The position numbers and the translations under genes are program-made. The notes beneath the pieces are model-generated. The model searched no databases. It was not told the origin of the DNA and saw nothing but the letters and a program-made list of their open reading frames with translations. Below, in pieces: positions 1 through 5,035 of a DNA stretch of 5,035 bases (the first letter of the stretch is position 1; every line of letters starts with the position of its first letter). The DNA comes from PVC group bacterium (GTDB taxonomy: Bacteria > Verrucomicrobiota > Kiritimatiellia > SS1-B-03-39 > UBA6053). The stretch spans positions 1 to 5,035 of the forward strand of contig PXAS01000334.1 of NCBI GenBank assembly GCA_003565815.1, given 5' to 3'.

Positions 1-708
1 GCGCAAATGCCCGAGATGTACCCCGATGCCTCCGGCGGATTTTTTGGGGTGGACTATACCCGCACCGAACATCTTTTCAACTTTCCCGGCTTCAAGCAAA
101 GCGATGAACTCGATTTCATCGGCATCAAACTCGGTCTGGTTCAAAATCACCGGTTTTATTTCAAACTTTCCGGAGGAGCCGGATATGCGGCCCGATCCGA
201 TACCCGCCTGCAAGGCCCCCTTGCCTTCTCGGAGAACCCGGACAATGAGAATGGCTTCAATCTGAACGGGAGCGTACGCTTCGGCTACAATTTCGACTTG
301 GGTTCCGCGTTTCGAATCCGCCCCGTCATCGGATACAAAATCGATCATGTCCGCTTCAAACTGGACGATATCGGCGGAAACGTGGACATGGAATACACTT
401 GGCAGGGATACAGCTATGGGCTTGAAGCCGATCTGGACTTCGGCAATGTCGTTCTCTTCGCCGGCTTCGATTTCTTCGAGGCGTCCCCGGACGTTTCCAC
501 CTCAAACGATGCCCTTGGCGGCGGCGCCTTCTCGACAAACTGGGACGGGGACGGCACCGAATTCCATGTGGGCCTGCTCACCCGCATCGACGATGGCATC
601 CTCTTTCTCAGGGCCTTTCGCCAATCCTGGTCCGCGGACGGGGATGGCGGCGCCTCCTGGGACGTGACCAATACCGGCGTCATGTTCGGCGGCGGTTTCG
701 GATTTTAA
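1..708 (+). CDS. Outer-membrane beta-barrel-like protein, 5' partial
   Basis: The reading frame is open from the first base and stops at TAA 706-708. The first Met is at 7, but the true start and any signal peptide probably lie upstream, so the N-terminus is unknown. From Met7, 233 residues show about ten stretches of alternating polar and hydrophobic/aromatic residues (roughly residues 34-44, 48-60, 84-97, 100-118, 126-145, 147-158, 184-194, 197-209 and 218-233). They are separated by short Gly/Asp/Asn-rich turns. The protein ends in Gly-Phe-Gly-Phe, and a C-terminal Phe is the usual BAM-recognition signal of outer-membrane barrels. There are no helical membrane segments and no catalytic motifs. 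Role: inferred small outer-membrane barrel (porin-like or structural); the specific family is not recognised. Gene 2 follows after 24 bases and may be co-transcribed. Confidence 0.72.
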   Translation, partial: AQMPEMYPDASGGFFGVDYTRTEHLFNFPGFKQSDELDFIGIKLGLVQNHRFYFKLSGGAGYAARSDTRLQGPLAFSENPDNENGFNLNGSVRFGYNFDLGSAFRIRPVIGYKIDHVRFKLDDIGGNVDMEYTWQGYSYGLEADLDFGNVVLFAGFDFFEASPDVSTSNDALGGGAFSTNWDGDGTEFHVGLLTRIDDGILFLRAFRQSWSADGDGGASWDVTNTGVMFGGGFGF

Positions 709-710
709 CT

Positions 711-727
711 TGCGGATGGAATCCGCG
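711..727 (+). promoter_or_regulatory. Small hairpin enclosing the ribosome-binding region of the next gene
   Basis: A perfect 6-bp inverted repeat, GCGGAT/ATCCGC (712-717 and 721-726), closes a GGA loop (718-720). A possible T-G pair extends it outward. It lies just after the stop of the first gene, 6 bases before the ATG at 733. The GGA/GGAA in and beside the loop is the only Shine-Dalgarno-like sequence at a useful distance (about 11-12 bases) from that ATG. No T-tract follows, so it does not look like an intrinsic terminator. Whether it modulates translation is inference. Confidence 0.35.
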
Positions 728-732
728 TTGGG

Positions 733-1461
733 ATGATGCAAAGAACCCTCCTGCAAAAATTCACTTGGATTTCCAACGCCAGCGGCCTGGCACTGTTGGC
801 ATATCTTACCGTCTATATCCTTTTTGACCCGGCTGGCTTCGAGCCCCATCTGGCCAAAGATTCCCCATACGGGGCCGGCGCCATGGAGGAACTGACCTGG
901 ATCTTTCTCCTCATCGGCATCCTCACCACCCTGATCTGGATGTTCCGACTCCACCGGAAAAATCAAAAACTTCCGGATGTATGTACCAAGGCCTGGTTGA
1001 TATGCTGGTTGCTCGGCAGTTTCTATTTCGCCGGAGAGGAAGTCAGCTGGGGCCAATGGTGGTTTGGTTGGGACACCCCGGAATTCTGGGAGGAGTTGAA
1101 TTACCAACAAGAAACCAACCTGCACAACACTTCTTCCTGGTTGAACCAGAAGCCGCGGGCCATGGTCGAAATTTATTTGATCCTCGGTGGACTACTTCTG
1201 CCCCTGTACCGTTGGCGGACCGGAAAAACCCTCTTCGACAAAGACCCCATGAAAACATGGGAACCTTGGGTCATCGCCCCCACCGCGCTCATCGGGGCCG
1301 GGACGCTCTTTTTCGTCTCCCGCTTCAGCAAATGGTTGCCGCTGGGAATCTATGGAGAACACATTGGAAACGGCGAGATGCGGGAATTCTGTACCGCTTG
1401 GTTTCTCATGTGGTTTCTGATTTCCTTTCCCGTCCGCCTGCGGGAAAGCCATTTGTCGTGA
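733..1461 (+). CDS. Six-helix inner-membrane protein of unknown function (GEEVSWGQ/ETNLHN motif)
   Basis: 242 residues, stop TGA 1459-1461. Two consecutive ATGs (733 and 736) make the exact start ambiguous; both follow a weak GGA-type site held in a small hairpin. Hydrophobic segments at about residues 13-31, 53-73, 85-103, 145-160, 178-197 and 217-234 suggest six membrane helices. The longest loop (about 101-142) carries GEEVSWGQWW at 101-110, then a Trp/Glu-rich stretch and ETNLHN at 127-132. I recall similar Glu-Glu-x-Ser-Trp-Gly-Gln and Glu-Thr-Asn-Leu-His-Asn motifs in uncharacterised bacterial membrane proteins, but I know of no assigned function. The paired acids and His could form a polar or metal-binding site; that is inference. 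A second polar patch, EHIGNGEMREF (209-219), precedes the last helix. Gene 1 ends 24 bases upstream, so an operon is plausible. Confidence 0.8.
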   Translation: MMQRTLLQKFTWISNASGLALLAYLTVYILFDPAGFEPHLAKDSPYGAGAMEELTWIFLLIGILTTLIWMFRLHRKNQKLPDVCTKAWLICWLLGSFYFAGEEVSWGQWWFGWDTPEFWEELNYQQETNLHNTSSWLNQKPRAMVEIYLILGGLLLPLYRWRTGKTLFDKDPMKTWEPWVIAPTALIGAGTLFFVSRFSKWLPLGIYGEHIGNGEMREFCTAWFLMWFLISFPVRLRESHLS

Positions 1462-1479
1462 ACCGTCTTGGTGGATTGT

Positions 1480-1533
1480 TCCTTGTAGGGTGTTGAATAT
1501 TCGCAAGGGAAACCATCCAATATCCAACAAGGA
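1480..1533. repeat. Overlapping imperfect inverted repeats after the membrane-protein gene
   Basis: An 11-bp arm at 1491-1501 pairs with 1519-1529 (one mismatch, 1496 against 1524) across a 17-base loop. TCCTTGT (1480-1486) also pairs perfectly with ACAAGGA (1527-1533). The two pairings share bases 1527-1529, so they are alternatives rather than one long stem. The right arm also contains a short direct repeat, ATCCAA at 1515-1520 and 1522-1527. No run of T follows, so a classical Rho-independent terminator is not supported. The location, 19-72 bases past the stop of the gene, would suit 3'-end processing or pausing. Confidence 0.4.
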
Positions 1534-1540
1534 CTGTCCA

Positions 1541-1630
1541 AATTTAAATTATACATTTTTGTATTTAACTCTAAATACCAATACAATGTTGTAGTTAGCA
1601 AAAACTTAACATACATAATTAGCATTTCAT
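1541..1630. other. AT-rich intergenic island with nested palindromes
   Basis: Only 18 of 90 bases are G or C, against roughly 60% in the neighbouring genes (a 60-base sample at 2701-2760 has 38). It contains the 10-bp palindrome AATTTAAATT (1541-1550); a hairpin ATACA/TGTAT with loop TTTT (1551-1564); a 7-bp hairpin GTATTTA/TAAATAC with loop ACTC (1561-1578); and TTGTATT (1559-1565) pairing with AATACAA (1580-1586). It also contains the dyad TACAATGTTGTA (1582-1593). Several of these share bases and cannot form together. I see no reading frame of note here. It probably serves as the control region of the downstream gene or genes; a remnant of a mobile element is less well supported, because no terminal repeats or target duplications are visible. 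Confidence 0.55.
1589..1619 (+). promoter_or_regulatory. Weak candidate sigma70-type promoter for the MORN-like gene
   Basis: CATAAT at 1614-1619 matches the -10 consensus in 5 of 6 positions. The best upstream partner is TTGTAG at 1589-1594, which matches the -35 consensus only in its first three bases, with a long 19-base spacer. Transcription would start near 1626 and leave a leader of about 77 bases before the GTG at 1703. The AT-rich setting makes chance -10 matches likely, so this is a placeholder rather than a firm call. Confidence 0.22.
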
Positions 1631-1702
1631 GGTTTGCAGATGGAGGGTTTTCCCGCATGATGGAACATATGCAATCTCAGTAACCCCAACCCCTGAACCA
1701 AC

Positions 1703-2194
1703 GTGATCCGACCCTTTTACATGCTCTTTTTGTTGACCTCGCTCGCCATTGCCACGCCGTCTTCCATCGACAGCTTTCCATTGCCGGAGGCGCCTTCACG
1801 GCGTTTTGACCTGCAATACAGCGAGGAGATGGATCCTGAAGCGGAAATTTGGTATCGGCGCGGCGGCTATTACGTGGAAAACGGCAACCGCGTGAAGCAC
1901 GGCCTGGAAGTGGAACGCAAGCGCCTGCGGGACCGCGAACGCCACCACCGGGATTTCATCGAAACCCGCAGACTCTGGGAAAACGGCGAGGAAATGAACC
2001 AACGCGTGGAATCCGTGTATCAGGACGGCGTCTTGCGTGAACGTCACTACGTGGCCGCCCCCCGGGTTCAGCTCACCATCGAATTCAACGAATCCGGGCA
2101 GGAAATCCTCGAGCACGGCCGCACCGCCCGCGGCGCCCGCCGCAAACGGGACCGCATCACGAATCATTTCGACGAAATTTTTGAAATCAATTGA
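1703..2194 (+). CDS. Small exported protein with MORN/YwqK-like degenerate repeats
   Basis: 163 residues from GTG 1703, stop TGA 2192-2194. An in-frame ATG at 1721 (residue 7) is an equally good start; neither has a visible Shine-Dalgarno sequence. Both give an N-terminal hydrophobic segment (about residues 7-18, ending Leu-Ala-Ile-Ala) that looks like a signal peptide, with cleavage likely after Ala18. The rest is soluble and strongly charged. Three stretches share an aromatic plus Asn-Gly or Gly turn pattern: around 56-70 (YYVENGNRVKHG), 91-117 (LWENG ... YQDGVLRERHY) and 126-139. This resembles the beta-hairpin MORN_2/YwqK type of repeat, but weakly. The C-terminus is basic (141-151, many Arg). 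The predicted place is periplasm or cell surface; no enzymatic motif is visible. Function unknown. It sits 82 bases upstream of the ammonium-sensor gene on the same strand. Confidence 0.65.
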   Translation: MIRPFYMLFLLTSLAIATPSSIDSFPLPEAPSRRFDLQYSEEMDPEAEIWYRRGGYYVENGNRVKHGLEVERKRLRDRERHHRDFIETRRLWENGEEMNQRVESVYQDGVLRERHYVAAPRVQLTIEFNESGQEILEHGRTARGARRKRDRITNHFDEIFEIN

Positions 2195-2221
2195 TTGAAC
2201 GCCAAAAAATCGTCCTCTCCG

Positions 2222-2269
2222 AAAACAACAATCTCCCCCCTCAAACTCCCCAACAACACTCCCAAGGAA
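2222..2269 (+). promoter_or_regulatory. G-free, C-rich leader and ribosome binding site of the Amt fusion gene
   Basis: From 2222 to 2265 there is not a single G in 44 bases, and 21 of them are C. This is followed by AAGGAA (2264-2269), a good Shine-Dalgarno match 7 bases before the ATG at 2277. It is the clearest ribosome binding site in the window and fixes the start. The G-free leader would stay unstructured in RNA, which favours ribosome loading. C-rich, G-poor RNA is also what Rho prefers, so attenuation is an alternative reading. Confidence 0.6.
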
Positions 2270-2276
2270 TCATTCC

Positions 2277-5035
2277 ATGGACCCCCTACTCATTGACATG
2301 CTCTGGATCCTGCTTTGCGCGGGATTGGTTTTCCTCATGCAAGGCGGCTTTCTCTGCCTGGAGAGCGGCCTCACCCGCAGCAAAAACTCCATCAACGTCG
2401 CGTTTAAAAACGTGGTCGACTTTGGCATCGCCGTGCTGCTCTACTGGGCCGTTTCCTACGGACTGATGTTCGGGGCGTCCGCGGCCGGATGGTTTGGGCG
2501 CAGCGGATTTTTCTTCAATCCCACCGGCGCCGATTCCCCCATGCTGTTCAGCGTGTTTATTTTTCAAGCCATGTTCTGCGCCACGGGCGCCACCATTATT
2601 TCCGGCGCCACCGCCGAGCGGCTGAAATTTTATTCCTATGTGGTCATCACGGTTGTGTTTTCGGTTCTGGTTTACCCCTTTGTCGGACATTGGGTCTGGG
2701 CCACGGACGTGCTGGGCGAACCCACCGGATGGCTGGCCAAACAAGGCTTCCATGACTTCGCGGGCTCCAGCGTCGTCCACAGCACCGGCGGTTGGGTGGC
2801 CCTGGCCATCGTCATCATCATCGGCCCCCGGCTCGGACGCTTTGACGAAAACGGCAAACCCGTCGAAATTCCCGGAAGCAACATGCCCCTGGCCATGCTG
2901 GGCACCTTTCTGTTGGTCTTCGGCTGGTTCGGGTTCAACGGCGGATCCGTGCTCGGCTTCACCTCCGACGTGCCCCTGGTGATGATGAATACCCTGCTCG
3001 GCACCGTCAGCGGCATGGTCGCGGTCATGGCGTTCATTCCGTTCACCAAAAAACTCCCCGACCCCGCCTTGGTCATGAACGGCGCCATCGCCGGCCTCGT
3101 GGCCGTCACCGCAAACTGCGACCAGACCGGCCCCCTGGCCGCCCTTATCATCGGCGCCGTGGGGGGGCTGATCATGATCGGCACCACCCGGTTGCTTGAA
3201 AACCTGCAACTCGACGACGCCATTGGCGCCGTGCCCGCCCACTTGACCCCCGGGATTTGGGGCACCCTGGCCGTGGCCTTCTTCGCGGACCCGGGCATTC
3301 TCGGCACCGAAGTCAACCGCATGGCCATGTTTCAAACCCAGCTCATCGGCGTGGTCATCATCGGCTTTTGGTCCTTTGTTCTCGCCTTCACCTTCCTCTG
3401 GGTCATCAACCACTATTTCCCCTTCCGGGTTTCCTCCGAAGAGGAACACGCCGGCCTCAACATCAGCGAACACGGCGCCCGCACCGAAACCATCTTCCTG
3501 TTGGAAGACATGGAACACCATGCCCGCACCGGGGACCTCTCCAAGCGCGTGCGGGTGGAGCCCTTCACCGAAGTCGGCCAAATCGCCCGCCAATACAACA
3601 AAGTAATTGACGCCCTGGATCTCACCATGAACCGCCTCAAATCCATTTTCCAGGATTTGAACGACGGCATCGTCACCTTTGCCAAGGACGGCAGCCTCAC
3701 CTCCATGAACCCCATGGCGGGCAAGCTGCTCGGTCTCCAGCCCGCCACTGCCGAGGGCATGTTCGTTTGGGACGTGCTCACCGGCGAGCATTTGGGCAAC
3801 GTCGAGGCCCACCAGCCCGCCGACCAGGAAGAAGTCGACCTCTTCCGCGTGGGGACGGTCCAGGAAATTCACCTCAAACAGACCGACACCCGCAAAGACA
3901 TCATTTACGAATACATCGTCTCCGAAGGAAAATTCAATGACGAAGTGGTGTACACCGGGCTCATCCGGGATGTCAGCGAAACCTACCATACCCGCCGCAG
4001 ACGGCACCGGGTGATGTCCAAGCTGTTCGGTGCCCAGAAGCTCCAGCTGTACGCCCTCATGTGCCGCCAGGCCCTGCCCGACATTCGCTTGTCGGCGGCG
4101 GACATTCAGTCCCGTCTCGAACGCACCACCCTGGATCTCTCCGGCGAGCCCAGCTTCGACAGCGGAGATTTGGGACTCATGCAGGCCTCCGCCAGCGCCA
4201 AAGCCATCGAATCCCTCACCCGCGATCTGCAATATTTGGAAGAACGCAACCGGCTTCCCGGGGTTTCCCTGGAACTGGAAGCCTTTCTCGCCGAATTTCT
4301 GGAAGACGAGACCCTCAGGGAAAGGCAGCCCGCCCTCAAAGACATGCAGATCGATTATATCCCCGATTCCACCGGTTTCGAGACCCGGGCCGCCCCACGT
4401 TACCTGCACCAAGTCATGGAAAACCTGCTCGTCTTCGCGGCCTACGAGAGCAAAGAACGCAAAAACATCGTCCTTTCCTCCATCGCCGTGTACCATGACC
4501 ATCCCTACTATGGCTCGGAAATGGTGCCCGCCGGCGAATTCATGCGCATCGACATCCAGGACTCTGGCAAAGGACTGACCGAAGAACAGGTGGACCAACT
4601 GTTTGTCTCCGGCAAAGACGAAAGCAACTTCCCCATGGTTCTGGCCGAAGCCATGATCCACTACATGGGTGGTTATTTGCTCGTCGATTCCACCCTGGGG
4701 GAATCCACCACCTTTTCGGTGTACCTGCCCTTGGCCCGTCCGACCGCCAAAGTCACCACCGACCTGCCCGACGCCCGGGCCACGGTTTTGCTCGTCGACG
4801 ATCACCCCGACCAGCTCAACCTCATGGCCGGAATCCTGCGCGAGGACAACTATCAGGTCCGCAGCGCCGAAACCCCCGGCGAAGCCCTTGCACTCATCAA
4901 GAGCGAAAAAATCGACATCGTCATCCTCGACATGATCCTCGAAAAGGAAAGTCGGGCCACGGCGGTTCACTTCAAGAAAATCCACGAACTGAAACCCGAA
5001 CTGCCCATTTTCGTCACCTGCGGAAATCCCGACAA
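2277..5035 (+). CDS. Ammonium transporter-HAMP-PAS-kinase-like-receiver fusion, 3' partial
   Basis: The frame is open for 919 codons from ATG 2277 to the window edge. Residues 1-400 form a full Amt/Rh channel (about 11 helices) ending in the Amt tail GLNISEHG (393-400). By alignment to E. coli AmtB the pore is intact: F96/F100 (F103/F107), W141 (W148), D160, H168, F220 (F215), S224 (S219) and H322 (H318). Next come a HAMP-like linker (403-450, GDLSKRVRVEPFTEVGQ) and a PAS domain (453-568). A kinase-like module (573-822) has G1 box DSGKG (762-766), but no phosphoacceptor His, Phe720 at the N-box Asn and no G2 glycines. The receiver (835-919+) has D841/D842, phosphoacceptor D885 and T914; its end is cut off. 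Amt-kinase fusions are known, for example Ks-Amt5 of Candidatus Kuenenia stuttgartiensis. Inferred role: inner-membrane ammonium sensing with output through the receiver or a missing C-terminal domain. Confidence 0.93.
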   Translation, partial: MDPLLIDMLWILLCAGLVFLMQGGFLCLESGLTRSKNSINVAFKNVVDFGIAVLLYWAVSYGLMFGASAAGWFGRSGFFFNPTGADSPMLFSVFIFQAMFCATGATIISGATAERLKFYSYVVITVVFSVLVYPFVGHWVWATDVLGEPTGWLAKQGFHDFAGSSVVHSTGGWVALAIVIIIGPRLGRFDENGKPVEIPGSNMPLAMLGTFLLVFGWFGFNGGSVLGFTSDVPLVMMNTLLGTVSGMVAVMAFIPFTKKLPDPALVMNGAIAGLVAVTANCDQTGPLAALIIGAVGGLIMIGTTRLLENLQLDDAIGAVPAHLTPGIWGTLAVAFFADPGILGTEVNRMAMFQTQLIGVVIIGFWSFVLAFTFLWVINHYFPFRVSSEEEHAGLNISEHGARTETIFLLEDMEHHARTGDLSKRVRVEPFTEVGQIARQYNKVIDALDLTMNRLKSIFQDLNDGIVTFAKDGSLTSMNPMAGKLLGLQPATAEGMFVWDVLTGEHLGNVEAHQPADQEEVDLFRVGTVQEIHLKQTDTRKDIIYEYIVSEGKFNDEVVYTGLIRDVSETYHTRRRRHRVMSKLFGAQKLQLYALMCRQALPDIRLSAADIQSRLERTTLDLSGEPSFDSGDLGLMQASASAKAIESLTRDLQYLEERNRLPGVSLELEAFLAEFLEDETLRERQPALKDMQIDYIPDSTGFETRAAPRYLHQVMENLLVFAAYESKERKNIVLSSIAVYHDHPYYGSEMVPAGEFMRIDIQDSGKGLTEEQVDQLFVSGKDESNFPMVLAEAMIHYMGGYLLVDSTLGESTTFSVYLPLARPTAKVTTDLPDARATVLLVDDHPDQLNLMAGILREDNYQVRSAETPGEALALIKSEKIDIVILDMILEKESRATAVHFKKIHELKPELPIFVTCGNPD

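Noticed and set aside
502..1125. Antisense frame of 207 codons spanning genes 1 and 2
   Set aside because: It crosses the boundary of two + strand genes with convincing protein features and has no recognisable domain or ribosome binding site.
1551..1578. Rho-independent terminator in the AT-rich island
   Set aside because: The stems are almost purely A-T and no T-run follows them; the only T-run (1556-1560) lies inside a loop and is not preceded by a GC-rich stem.
1350..1658. Antisense frame of 102 codons covering the AT-rich island
   Set aside because: It runs from the island into the membrane-protein gene, has no domain and no ribosome binding site, and its composition follows the AT-rich DNA.
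1462..1702. Insertion-sequence remnant or CRISPR-like array in the intergenic region
   Set aside because: No regularly spaced direct repeats, no terminal inverted repeats with flanking duplications and no transposase fragment can be seen; only short overlapping palindromes are present.
2191..2466. Plus-strand frame of 91 codons starting with TTG at the end of the MORN-like gene
   Set aside because: It overlaps the Amt start in another frame and has no ribosome binding site. The Amt frame from 2277 has AAGGAA and matches its family from the first helix.
2286..4985. Antisense open frame of 899 codons
   Set aside because: It lies codon-for-codon opposite the Amt fusion gene and exists because that gene almost never uses TTA, CTA or TCA codons. 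Its product is low-complexity (Gly, His, Asp, Gln, Val rich) with no domain, while the + strand encodes clear Amt, PAS and receiver motifs.

Overview
This 5,035-base window comes from a GC-rich bacterial genome. It carries four genes, all on the + strand. The first looks like an outer-membrane beta-barrel ending in Phe, which points to a Gram-negative (diderm) host. I cannot assign a phylum from the sequence. Clear Shine-Dalgarno sequences are rare here, and the only good one precedes the last gene.

Layout: (1) 1-708, the 3' part of a beta-barrel-like protein whose N-terminus lies outside the window. (2) 733-1461, a six-helix inner-membrane protein of unknown function with a conserved acidic/aromatic loop (GEEVSWGQ ... 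ETNLHN). It follows gene 1 after 24 bases, in which a small hairpin surrounds the likely ribosome binding site. (3) 1462-1702, an intergenic region with an AT-rich core (18 G+C in 90 bases at 1541-1630) full of overlapping inverted repeats. (4) 1703-2194, a small exported protein with MORN/YwqK-like degenerate repeats. (5) 2277 to the window end, an uninterrupted frame of 919 codons with no stop in the window.

The last gene is the main interest. It fuses a complete ammonium-transporter (Amt/Rh) channel to a HAMP-like linker, a PAS domain, a histidine-kinase-like module and a receiver domain. The pore residues all look intact: phenylalanine gate, Trp/Ser recruitment site, Asp160 and both pore histidines. 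The kinase module does not. No phosphoacceptor His is visible, the N-box Asn is Phe and the G2 glycines are gone, while the G1 box and the receiver's Asp pocket remain. My reading is an ammonium 'transceptor' whose kinase part has become a pseudokinase or allosteric relay. No PII (glnK) gene is visible beside it. Upstream genes 1-3 show no clear functional link to ammonium sensing.
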